Source: Rhinopomastus cyanomelas (lineage: Eukaryota; Chordata; Aves; Bucerotiformes; Rhinopomastidae). From it: a DNA stretch of 64,000 bases. The notes beneath the pieces were generated by a model, which was not told the DNA's origin, ran no database searches, and saw only the letters and a program-made list of their open reading frames with translations. This document shows positions 36,276 through 46,360 of this stretch, piece by piece. Position numbers and translations under genes: made by a program. The stretch is from assembly GCA_013400115.1 (NCBI GenBank), contig VXBP01010392.1, positions 1-64,000 on the forward strand. The letters run 5' to 3'. Within the stretch, counting starts at the first letter, position 1, and each line of letters opens with the position of its first letter.

Positions 36276-37724
36276 GCATTGTAATTCAAAAACTTTACTT
36301 ATTTAAAAGATGCCTCAGGTTGAAGCTGAGCTGGCTCTCTTTCAACCCCTTTCCTTTCCCAAACAGAAAGTGGAATAAGGGAGAAAGTTTTCTTTCCCAA
36401 TAGGTCAGTTTAAAATGGCTTCAATGGAAACAACAACAACAAACTGAAATATACAAACACAGACAAAAGTAACCAAAAAAAAACAAAGTAAATAAACCAA
36501 ACTCCTGCTTCCTTCACCCCCAACCCCCATCACCACTGGTGGGTGTGGGCAGATACTGACCAAGTCCCAGACTGGATTCAAGACCTATATTCTGGAAGTG
36601 GTTTCAGAAATGCACATATTCATGAATGCACAGATTGGGACTGAATACAGAATGGGGTCCTCCTCAGATTCAAGCTGCTGAAGAAGGGGGTTTGACCCTT
36701 TTGGTCTCTCATCTTTATAGGACAAATATGAGATAGAATACTTCGCTGGACACTGAACGGTCAATCTGTCTGCTCTTCCCCACAGGTGCAGTGTCTCACT
36801 GCACTCCTAACAAGGGACATGAGATGAGCAGTGACCTTGGTCTGCAGAGCCTTTCTGCACTCCAATCCTTGGTAGGAACTGTAGACATCAAGTGTCATCA
36901 CTTGTAGAAGCAGTCACTTCTGCACAAACATGCTGTTACCTTCACAAAGGACAGTGGCTTGGAAGAAACTGAGCTGAACAGTAAAAGCACTGGACAGACT
37001 TAGTTCTGTTCCAACTCAAACTAGGACAGGAGATCACAAAGCTTAGGACTTCTAGCAGCATTATTCCTCCTTCTGTCTCTGCTGTTGCTAAATATGCAAC
37101 TGATAGGTTTATTTGTACATGACAGCTGTAGAAGTACTGGATAAAGGGAAGTAATGAACAAAGGTTGAAAATGAACATGCGTAACTCTAAAAAGAATTGG
37201 CCAAAGGCAAGCCACGTCCTTCTGTGCCCCCTTTCAGTTAAAAGCTAACAAATGCTGGCAGAATTCAAACACCACGAAGGAATTTAAGGAAAAAAATAGA
37301 AGAATATAGAATAAAATACTTGTATATAAATGCAGTCACATGCACATGCTTATATTTATATATATATATAATTTAAATATATATGTAAATAACACTCCCC
37401 CATGTTACCTTCTCATTAATCTAAGTTTTGGTTTCACATTCCTAAGAGAAGAAATTCTGGAACAGTCATTTCTTAACACAATCCACTTACAAATAGACCA
37501 AAGGCCCCTGCATTCTGTTTCCCCTTAAAGGTATGCAGCTTTGCAATGTCATAAGGTCTAAAACAGAAAAGAACAGGACAGAATCAGCCTAACAAAATAT
37601 TTAGTCTGCAAAGCCTTAACTATTAAAACGGAAGCTTTGCCACTAAACATAAAATTTGTGAGGGTCGTTGTTTTAAATTCTCGTCTAAATATTATGAAAT
37701 TCACCACTTTATTTTCAGAAAACC
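36276..37724. other. No gene seen; A-rich and TA-rich tracts
   Basis: Noncoding stretch with A-rich runs near 36430-36500 and a TA microsatellite-like tract at about 37350-37390. Confidence 0.4.
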
Positions 37725-38340
37725 TGGGAGGCTAAAGAAGACCTTCCTCATGCAGTCTGTGATATCCCCTGACAGCAGTCTTCATTCTTACAGCCAAATA
37801 TCTCCAGAGTAGGAAAATCAACAACCTTTCCAAGCAGCCTGTTCCAGTCCTCTGCTACCTTCTAAGTGAAGATTCTCCTCATGCTTAGGTGGAACTCTGG
37901 GTTACAGTTTGTACCTTTTGCTCCTTGTCCTGGCGTTGGGCACCACTGAGGACTGTGGACTTAGCATATGAGAAGGAACTTCTTCACAGTGAGGGTGACT
38001 GAGGACTGGAACAGGCTGCCCAGGGGAGCTGTGGAATCTCCTTCTCTGGAGATGTTTAAGACCTGCCTGGATGTGTTCCTGTGTGACTTGATCTAGGTGA
38101 TCCTACTGTGGCAGGGGGATTGGACTAGAGGATCTTTCAAGGTCCCTTCCAATCCTTAACGATTCTATAATTTTATGATCATCTTGGCACCGACCCATCA
38201 GTTACAAGCATCAACAAGACCGCCTCTCAGTCTTCTCCAGACTAAATAAACACACGTTTCACCCTTTCTTCATGAGAGTGGTGCTTCAGGCCCCTAATAA
38301 TCTTTGTAGCCTTCCAGTACACTCTCTCCATTACTTCACT
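37725..38340 (-). mobile_element. Old CR1 split by a nested CR1
   Basis: A diverged antisense CR1 in two parts, about 37725-37958 and 38179-38340. The left part reaches the CCTTGTCCTGGCGTTGGGCACC block. The right part continues with CTTGGCACC...CCTCTCAGTCTTCTCCAGAC and AATCTTTGTAGCC. The parts are consecutive in a CR1. Confidence 0.78.
37960..38178 (+). mobile_element. Nested young CR1 3' end
   Basis: Sense: AGAAGGAACTTCTTCACAGT, the DWNRLPRGAVESPSLEMFKT-like coding end, CTGTGGCAGGGGGATTGG, then octamers ATTCTATAATTTTATGATC. It is much less diverged than the flanking antisense CR1 and so inserted later. Confidence 0.85.
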
Positions 38341-38599
38341 GCAGGAGCAACAGAAAGTAAACTAACCCAAACATTCAACAACAGAGAAATCCTGACAGGG
38401 CAGCACTGAAAATCAGCATGGCCCTTTGACAAAGATACAGCCACAAGGAAACTACTATGTGAGGAACATGGTGAAGAGGCTGAGTTTTCTGTCTGATTCA
38501 GTAACTAATTCAATGTACAGAAAAACAAGAACTCGGCAAAGAATTAAGATCAGATTTAAAATATCTGAATTCTCCATTCAGACATTTTTGCTATCAAGG

Positions 38600-38995
38600 T
38601 GTTACTGTTGGAGACACTGGGTTCTGTGGAATTGTTGTAAGAGCAAGGACAGTTGGAACATTTTAACATGTGAATTAATATTGATAGTTGGCTTAAGTAT
38701 GGCAATTAGCACAAGTAGCAGTCTTTGTCTAAGGCTAACCACCGGCAGAAGAAACAAGAGGTAACAACAACATTGCCTTGGATACCTCCTGGACAGTGTA
38801 TGGCAGCCAAAGAGATCACGGCATGGGTTGCTGGGGTGTTTGACAGACCTATCACTGCTCTGTAAGAGTGTATATATTGCCTAAGTTTTAGCAATAAAAC
38901 TGCTTCTACTTTAAAATCATATTGATTTGTGTAGAGTCCACAAGCTGATGCCCCGCGATATATAAGTTATGCGGCTAAAACGCACCACACACAAC
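38600..38995 (+). mobile_element. Probable solo LTR of an endogenous retrovirus (copy A)
   Basis: An LTR-like layout is visible: an upstream U3-like stretch, a TATA-like TGTATATATT near 38870, an AATAAA signal at 38893-38898, then a T-rich stretch and GAGTCCACAAGCTGATGCCC, resembling an R-U5 region. It sits just 3' of RNLS exon 4 in reverse orientation to the gene. No internal retroviral genes or primer-binding site adjoin it, so it would be a solo LTR. Exact TG/CA ends and a target duplication could not be fixed. It is repeated in copy B at about 41736-42131. Family assignment is not possible by eye. Confidence 0.4.
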
Positions 38996-39146
38996 AGCCT
39001 TGAAATTACCCACCTCCTACCATTCTCAGATTCATCCTATTCCAGCAGAAAGTCACCAACAGCTCCGACTGCTGAGTGTTTCTTTGTTACAAAAAATACC
39101 GAGTTGCCATTTCAGGTTAGATAGCTACCATAAGGTAGAAACTTAC

Positions 39147-41478
39147 TGTTTAAAATGTCACCTTGCAGTTGGAGAATTTGTGGAACAGGCATTGTGAGAA
39201 TAACTATGTCAAACTGCTCTGGCGATCCCACCTTCCTAGAGACTTCCCATTTCCCATCTCGGAGAGAAATGTGAGTTACATGTTGCTCATAGACGATATC
39301 TGCACCTGCTTGGAAAAATAAGTTGTTAAATACATGAAACAGTGAAAATGCACAGTAACTTCCCTTCGTAACTAGGTGACTTGCTAACAGCAAAGCACAC
39401 AGACAACAGATTTAGGGTAAATGTTTCACAAACTAGTTTGAATTGATGTAACAGCCAGTATATGACATTAAAAGAGGGCATCCTCATTAACTGAAAAGAT
39501 CCCATCACTTCCTTGTGCTAGGGCTGACATTCATCTCACTCCTCTCTGATGAGATTCAACTCAGTAAACAGCTGGAAAACTACCAGCTGCTCTCTTGTAA
39601 AGGTTAGTTTACAGTGACTTGAGTGAGATGAACCAACTCAGAGTGAAATCTAAGAAGTGCAGGAGGCAGCACAGTGTACAAACAAGCACACCTCCCAGGA
39701 GCCAGAGAATTCCGGAGAACAGGAGAGATGCCCCTGTTAGCATCTCTCATATGTCAGAAGGCAGGAATGTACTTATTTGCAAGATTAGGGTCTACAAAAC
39801 CCAGCTACTTAAATAAAGACAAAAATAACCATGTGAAAACAGATAAAAGCTCGACTGCTCATGAATCTAACATTTTTCAAACAACAGATACATTAGCCAC
39901 TAAACTGTACAAGTGGTTCTGTCATATCACTCCTGATGCAGCAGTCTCTTAGTTTAAACCAGCAGACGATCCTCTCCTTCAGTCTTTTCTTTCAGACTTT
40001 CAACACATTAGGTTCACACACTGTGTGAGCACTCATTGCTACAAAACAAGAGAATGTAGCTCACCGCTACGTTCCCAGTTGTTCCATTAAATAGCAGAGT
40101 TCAAGCATACATCCATGAAAAAACAACCACTCACTTCATCCAAGTTACAACTCAAATCTCTTCTCAGCCATGCTCTCACTCTCAGCTATCTCCGCTCTGT
40201 GTTAAGTCTAACTTTCATATGCAAACACAGTGCAAATATAACCTTGGCTCTCGATCCTACAGACGTACATTTTTATGACCCAGCAGTGTAGTTAAGTCAG
40301 CAAAGCACTCGTAGCACTCGGACATGAATACAGCCTGAAGACATGTTTATCTATCCAAGTAACTTCAAGACACAAAGAAGGAACCTGGACATCTCCTGAG
40401 ATATTTTCCTTAGAGACTTAAATTTCAAAGATAGCTAAAGAACGCACTCATTGCAAAGTTTCATTCCATACAAAGGCATCTAAACAATTACCTGACTGCT
40501 TTAAGTAATACTTGACAACTGAAGAGATGCCCTGCGGTGCCATGTAATTCCGTGAGCCTTCCTTCACCACCATCCCCTCCACGGGAGCAGTCAGCTCTTC
40601 CAAGACACCTTCAGATAGCAGTTCATCATAGAACCTTAAAGGTAGCGAATGACACAGGAATGAGAATACACTGCGTGACAACAACAGCCACAGTTATTCC
40701 TCACAATTCAAGACCAGCCTCACTGCTGAACTGAGAGAACAGCTTGGGACGACCTCAAACATCTCTGTTATCGGGGCAGAGCCATCAGACTCCACCAAGA
40801 CACCTCTCCCTTCTTCCATGCCCAGCTTTCCTAACACCTGAGTGGCATATAAGCACAGTGAGGTGCCCTGTCTGCTGAGGGACCCCGCCTGTCTGCCGTG
40901 GTGCCCCGACTGTCTGCTGAGGGAATCTGAGACACAGACTGTCTGCCGTGGTGCCCCATCTGCAGAAGGACCCCGTCTGTCTGCCAAGGCAGGGGCAGCG
41001 GGCACTGGCTGCTAAAGGCCGAACGGAGTGCACCCCCCCTACTCCTCACCACGGCAGCTGCGTTACTATTCACTCCGCCTGCAGCAGGGCGGGAAAGCGC
41101 AGGGCAGAGGCTGCCTCGCGGGGCGGGGCGGGGGCTGTCTCACAGGGAGGGGCGGGGCCTTTATCGTGGGGCGGGTCTAACCTGCGGTGCTGCCCCGCGC
41201 GCTCCGGCTCGAAGGTGATGTACTGTGCACCCAGGTCTGCGGTGCACGCGGCGTCCCCTGCGCTGCGGCTCGTGCTCATGCGGCCCCCTGCGCGACACCC
41301 AGTCAGTGACCGCCTCGCCCCGCCTCGCCCCGCGCGAGGCCACACCCCGCCGCGCGGCGCACTTACCGGCGCCCCGCGCCTTGTCCCAGACCGCAACGCG
41401 GCCCAACGGCGCCCTCCGCAACAGCGCCGCGCACACGCTGCCCGTCAGGCCCGAGCCCACCACCAGCACCCGCGCCAT
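39147..41478 (-). CDS. RNLS: Renalase, coding exons 1-4 (partial gene)
   Basis: Renalase is a flavoprotein that oxidises isomeric (2- and 6-) dihydro forms of NAD(P)H. Four coding exons are seen on the minus strand: 41478-41367 (112 nt), 41287-41182 (106 nt), 40634-40492 (143 nt) and 39305-39147 (159 nt). All have GT donors and AG acceptors, and the phases join correctly (1, 2, 1, 1). Exon 1 starts MARVLVVGSGLTGS, giving the FAD-binding GxGxxG at residues 8-13. Exon 2 supplies GGRM and DLGAQYIT (55-62). Exon 3 encodes RFYDEL through KYYLKQSG with MAPQGISS inside. Exon 4 runs from ADIVYEQHVT to LQLQGDILN and contains SPEQFDIVILTMPVP. The 520 nt cover about half of the roughly 340-residue family length. 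Later exons were not recognised at lower coordinates and may lie outside the window. The start is the first ATG and aligns with the known renalase N-terminus. Exon 1 sits in a CpG island. The gene is divergent from the lipase gene. Confidence 0.95.
40868..40985. repeat. Degenerate ~21-bp minisatellite in RNLS intron 2
   Basis: The motif CTGTCTGCYGnGG starts about every 21 bases (roughly 40868, 40889, 40910, 40939 and 40977). Two unit types alternate, one with TGAGGGA and one with CGTGGTGCCCC; one unit is longer. It lies between RNLS exons 2 and 3 and recurs in the duplicate block at 44004-44121. Confidence 0.6.
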
Positions 41479-41553
41479 AGCCCGCAAGGAAGAGCGGGCA
41501 GCCACACCCGCACGCCGCGCACAGCCTAACTAGCGCACTCTGCAGGCGCGGCG
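41060..41553. promoter_or_regulatory. CpG island over RNLS exons 1-2; promoter region
   Basis: GC- and CpG-dense sequence covers RNLS exons 1 and 2, intron 1 and the 75 bases upstream of the start codon. Intron 1 is only 79 bases. GGGGCGGGG-type boxes (SP1/KLF-like) occur near 41120-41175. No TATA box was seen between the start codon and the N at 41554. CpG-island promoters without TATA are usual for housekeeping-type genes, so transcription probably starts close to the contig end. Confidence 0.6.
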
Positions 41554-41554
41554 N

Positions 41555-44418
41555 TGGCCCTTTGACAAAGATACAGCCACAAGGAAACTACTATGTGAGG
41601 AACATGGTGAAGAGGCTGAGTTTTCTGTCTGATTCAGTAACTAATTCAATTTACAGAAAAACAAGAACTCGGCAAAGAATTAAGATCAGATTTAAAATAT
41701 CTGAATTCTCCATTCAGACATTTTTGCTATCAAGGTGTTACTGTTGGAGACACTGGGTTCTGTGGAATTGTTGTAAGAGCAAGGACAGTTGGAACATTTT
41801 AACATGTGAATTAATATTGATAGTTGGCTTAAGTATGGCAATTAGCACAAGTAGCAGTCTTTGTCTAAGGCTAACCACCGGCAGAAGAAACAAGAGGTAA
41901 CAACAACATTGCCTTGGATACCTCCTGGACAGTGTATGGCAGCCAAAGAGATCACGGCATGGGTTGCTGGGGTGTTTGACAGACCTATCACTGCTCTGTA
42001 AGAGTGTATATATTGCCTAAGTTTTAGCAATAAAACTGCTTCTACTTTAAAATCATATTGATTTGTGTAGAGTCCACAAGCTGATGCCCCGCGATATATA
42101 AGTTATGCGGCTAAAACGCACCACACACAACAGCCTTGAAATTACCCACCTCCTACCATTCTCAGATTCATCCTATTCCAGCAGAAAGTCACCAACAGCT
42201 CCGACTGCTGAGTGTTTCTTTGTTACAAAAAATACCGAGTTGCCATTTCAGGTTAGATAGCTACCATAAGGTAGAAACTTACTGTTTAAAATGTCACCTT
42301 GCAGTTGGAGAATTTGTGGAACAGGCATTGTGAGAATAACTATGTCAAACTGCTCTGGCGATCCCACCTTCCTAGAGACTTCCCATTTCCCATCTCGGAG
42401 AGAAATGTGAGTTACATGTTGCTCATAGACGATATCTGCACCTGCTTGGAAAAATAAGTTGTTAAATACATGAAACAGTGAAAATGCACAGTAACTTCCC
42501 TTCGTAACTAGGTGACTTGCTAACAGCAAAGCACACAGACAACAGATTTAGGGTAAATGTTTCACAAACTAGTTTGAATTGATGTAACAGCCAGTATATG
42601 ACATTAAAAGAGGGCATCCTCATTAACTGAAAAGATCCCATCACTTCCTTGTGCTAGGGCTGACATTCATCTCACTCCTCTCTGATGAGATTCAACTCAG
42701 TAAACAGCTGGAAAACTACCAGCTGCTCTCTTGTAAAGGTTAGTTTACAGTGACTTGAGTGAGATGAACCAACTCAGAGTGAAATCTAAGAAGTGCAGGA
42801 GGCAGCACAGTGTACAAACAAGCACACCTCCCAGGAGCCAGAGAATTCCGGAGAACAGGAGAGATGCCCCTGTTAGCATCTCTCATATGTCAGAAGGCAG
42901 GAATGTACTTATTTGCAAGATTAGGGTCTACAAAACCCAGCTACTTAAATAAAGACAAAAATAACCATGTGAAAACAGAGAAAAGCTCGACTGCTCATGA
43001 ATCTAACATTTTTCAAACAACAGATACATTAGCCACTAAACTGTACAAGTGGTTCTGTCATATCACTCCTGATGCAGCAGTCTCTTAGTTTAAACCAGCA
43101 GACGATCCTCTCCTTCAGTCTTTTCTTTCAGACTTTCAACACATTAGGTTCACACACTGTGTGAGCACTCATTGCTACAAAACAAGAGAATGTAGCTCAC
43201 CGCTACGTTCCCAGTTGTTCCATTAAATAGCAGAGTTCAAGCATACATCCATGAAAAAACAATCAGTCACTTCATCCAAGTTACAACTCAAATCTCTTCT
43301 CAGCCATGCTCTCACTCTCAGCTATCTCCGCTCTGTGTTAAGTCTAACTTTCATATGCAAACACAGTGCAAATATAACCTTGGCTCTCGATCCTACAGAC
43401 GTACATTTTTATGACCCAGCAGTGTAGTTAAGTCAGCAAAGCACTCGTAGCACTCGGACATGAATACAGCCTGAAGACATGTTTATCTATCCAAGTAACT
43501 TCAAGACACAAAGAAGGAACCTGGACATCTCCTGAGATATTTTCCTTAGAGACTTAAATTTCAAAGATAGCTAAAGAACGCACTCATTGCAAAGTTTCAT
43601 TCCATACAAAGGCATCTAAACAATTACCTGACTGCTTTAAGTAATACTTGACAACTGAAGAGATGCCCTGCGGTGCCATGTAATTCCGTGAGCCTTCCTT
43701 CACCACCATCCCCTCCACGGGAGCAGTCAGCTCTTCCAAGACACCTTCAGATAGCAGTTCATCATAGAACCTTAAAGGTAGCGAATGACACAGGAATGAG
43801 AATACACTGCGTGACAACAACAGCCACAGTTATTCCTCACAATTCAAGACCAGCCTCACTGCTGAACTGAGAGAACAGCTTGGGACGACCTCAAACATCT
43901 CTGTTATCGGGGCAGAGCCATCAGACTCCACCAAGACACCTCTCCCTTCTTCCATGCCCAGCTTTCCTAACACCTGAGTGGCATATAAGCACAGTGAGGT
44001 GCCCTGTCTGCTGAGGGACCCCGCCTGTCTGCCGTGGTGCCCCGACTGTCTGCTGAGGGAATCTGAGACACAGACTGTCTGCCGTGGTGCCCCATCTGCA
44101 GAAGGACCCCGTCTGTCTGCCAAGGCAGGGGCAGCGGGCACTGGCTGCTAAAGGCCGAACGGAGTGCACCCCCCCTACTCCTCACCACGGCAGCTGCGTT
44201 ACTATTCACTCCGCCTGCAGCAGGGCGGGAAAGCGCAGGGCAGAGGCTGCCTCGCGGGGCGGGGCGGGGGCTGTCTCACAGGGAGGGGCGGGGCCTTTAT
44301 CGTGGGGCGGGTCTAACCTGCGGTGCTGCCCCGCGCGCTCCGGCTCGAAGGTGATGTACTGTGCACCCAGGTCTGCGGTGCACGCGGCGTCCCCTGCGCT
44401 GCGGCTCGTGCTCATGCG
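41555..44418. repeat. Copy B of the 2,864-bp block, bounded by single Ns
   Basis: The block lies exactly between single N bases at 41554 and 44419, so it is one whole contig whose entire length matches 38419-41282. About 0.14% divergence without indels is the level expected between alleles. A contig that adds no unique sequence and sits next to its twin fits unpurged heterozygosity in a short-read scaffold. Confidence 0.88.
42283..44418 (-). pseudogene. RNLS: Second copy of RNLS exons 4-3-2 (probable assembly duplicate)
   Basis: This repeats RNLS exon 4 (42441-42283), exon 3 (43770-43628) and exon 2 (44418-44318) with splice sites as in the first copy. Exon 2 is cut at the N at 44419, losing its first five bases and its acceptor. 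Exon 1 is absent. No coding difference from the first copy was found. It is not a decayed pseudogene: the reading frames are intact and identity is near total. The likeliest explanation is a second haplotype placed in series, so it should not be counted as extra exons of RNLS. Confidence 0.85.
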
Positions 44419-44419
44419 N

Positions 44420-45380
44420 GTCTGCACGGACACCCGCACGCAAGTATCTCTACAGGCGCACCCGCGCACTACCACTCGCATGCAAACCCACGCACACGTT
44501 GATACATCCCCTCCACCCCGCCTCATGCGCACCCAGGCACCGCGCTCACACAGCTCTGCCTGCACAGCGGCGCTTGCTCACGCCCGCCCGCCCGCCCGCC
44601 CACGTACACAAGCGCCTGCCTCCCTCGACTCCTGCCCCAGTCCCCGCTACTTGCGTGGCCTCTGCCTCCTGTCCCTCCCGCTGGGGTTGCTGCAACCCCC
44701 TAGGCTGCCCATGGCATCGCTCCCCGGCAAAGCGTAGGAGGCCCTCTGCTTCCCTGTCAGCTGCAGTGCCGACTTCACACATTCCCCGCGCGCAGCTCGG
44801 GTGCTGGAGGGGTGAGGAGCAGGAACCGTGGTGGATGTGGGGACAGCAGCACAGTGACCCTCGTACCAAGAGAAAGGCCATGAGGTATCGGCCTCGAAGG
44901 CAGCAGTCTGTTGGGATGGAACTAAAACAGCAGCTGGTGCCATCTGGGAGCACATCTAGAGGACAGCTCCAACTACTAAAGCTTCTGTATGGAGTGGGTG
45001 AGAACTCCTGAGTTTCTCTTCCCAAGGATGGTCAAGTCCCAAGAGCTAAAGCCCACGGAGATTAAGAATCTTGTTAAAGGCCATGCTCAACCTTGCTGAG
45101 AGGAAGGGGTCAAACAAGAAGCTGCAAGAAGTAAATAGAGCTGTTGAAATGACAGACTGGACACTTAATTATGAAAACCTGATTGATGATCCTCCAGGAT
45201 GAGCAGTTCTTGCAGTGAAACTTCACTTGAAGAACCAATATCTTGCCAAAAGATCTCTGCCTCCAGCAAGTTATAATGGCTGTGGATCTGCCTGGCATGG
45301 ATTGTGTTTTGAGTAGCATGGAACATGGAGTAAGCAACTCAATAAACTTCTGAGATGGTGTAACCAAACAGGCAGATGAG
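44420..45380. other. GC-rich contig start, (CCCG)n tract, no gene seen
   Basis: The first 240 bases after the N are GC-rich with CACGC and CGCAC repeats and a (CCCG)n run at about 44578-44603. They could be the outer part of the RNLS CpG-island promoter, but they do not connect to the sequence at 41553. From 44660 on, base composition falls. AATAAA occurs at about 45342-45347 without a recognisable gene in front of it. Confidence 0.45.
44578..44603. repeat. (CCCG)n simple repeat
   Basis: About six tandem CCCG units in CpG-rich sequence just right of the second duplicate block. Confidence 0.8.
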
Positions 45381-45384
45381 ATGA

Positions 45385-45800
45385 GCAGTAGGTGGTGTCT
45401 ACTTGGGCACCACTAAGGCCCTGGACAGTGTCTCCTGTAAGATCCCCATAGAGAAGCTATTGGTGATGGGAGAAGAGGTTGAAAACTGGCTGGTCCCTGG
45501 GGATGGTGATCAATGGCATTGCATCTAATGATAGGACAAGGGGCAGTGGGTGTGAACTGGAACATAGGAGGTTCCACCTCAATATGAGAAGGAACTTCTT
45601 CTGGGTGAGGGTGACAGAGCACTGGAAGGAGCTGCCCAGTGTGGTTGTGGAGTCTCCTTCTCTGCAGACTTTTAAAATCTGAGTGGCCATGTTCCTGTGT
45701 GACTTGATATAGGTGACCCTACTGTGGCAGGGTGATTGGACTGGATGATCTTTTGAGGTCCCTTCTAATCCCTAATGTTCTGTGATTCAGTGATTCTGTA
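45385..45800 (+). mobile_element. CR1 copy: RT piece joined to 3' end
   Basis: Sense. The first part (45385-45505) reads VYLGTTKALDSVSCKIPIEK and VENWLV, matching the start of the CR1 RT domain (KAFDTVSH...ENWL). From 45525 it jumps to NDRTRGSGCELEHRRFHLN and EHWKELPSVVVESPS and ends with octamers at 45800. About 1 kb of the element is deleted between. Confidence 0.82.
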
Positions 45801-46247
45801 ATTGGGATTTGTGGTTACCAGGTGACTGTCTATTAGGGAGGGAGTTTAAAAACCTTTGAACTGAATTGTGACCTAGTAAAGATTCAAGTAGAAGCGAGCA
45901 GAGGTGACATTTCTATGCATCACCTCACTGCTTTATCTTCTTCAAAAGATCATGTCAATATCCCTTAAAGCAAAATAACCACTGCCGTTCAAACATCAAT
46001 GGCAGCCAAAAGAGCACCTCAGACATTGCACAGATAAATCAGCACTGCAGAGGCTAAAGGGAATAAATGGTGTTGCTGGTGTTTGGTAGGGATTTATCAT
46101 TCTGGTTATTAAAATAAGAAGGTAACAAAAACTCTTGGTTCCTGTACAGTAGTGAATGTACCCTAGGAAATATGATGCTTTCAGAGCCTTTATTCATCAG
46201 GCTAAGAGGTACGAGCTAACACAGGACAGGAGGGGATTGGAAATCCA

Positions 46248-46360
46248 GAACTGGATATGTTCCTGTGCAACTTGATCTAGGTGATCCTGCTGTGGTGGGG
46301 AGATTGGACAGCATGATCTTTCAAGGGCACTTCCAGCCCCTAATGTTCTGTGAATTAAAA
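46248..46360 (+). mobile_element. CR1 3' tail fragment
   Basis: Sense: CCTGTGCAACTTGATCTAGG, TGATCCTGCTGTGGTGGGGA, then CCCTAATGTTCTGTG. Only the 3' UTR is left. Confidence 0.85.

Larger units (their letters stand above)
38419..41282. repeat. Copy A of 2,864-bp near-identical block
   Basis: This block recurs at 41555-44418 with a constant offset of 3,136 bases. Line-by-line reading found four substitutions (at 38515, 39844, 40127 and 40130) and no indel. It contains RNLS exons 4 and 3, most of exon 2, an LTR-like element and a small minisatellite. The sequence continues naturally on both sides of this copy, so it is probably the correctly placed one. Confidence 0.9.

Noticed and set aside
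1..39146. Remaining RNLS exons 5-7
   Set aside because: I looked for the conserved later renalase text and could not find a convincing match. They may be outside the window or missed by eye; a translated search with a full renalase protein would decide.
40948..41529. 193-codon plus-strand frame opposite RNLS exons 1-2
   Set aside because: It is a shadow of the CpG island and antisense to well-supported exons.
38419..44418. Genuine tandem duplication of RNLS exons
   Set aside because: Single Ns at both ends of the second copy, allelic-level divergence and a truncated exon 2 favour an assembly artefact.
44361..45011. 216-codon frame across the N at 44419
   Set aside because: It crosses a contig join and a GC-rich repeat, and opposite-strand frames of similar length exist. 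Base composition explains it.
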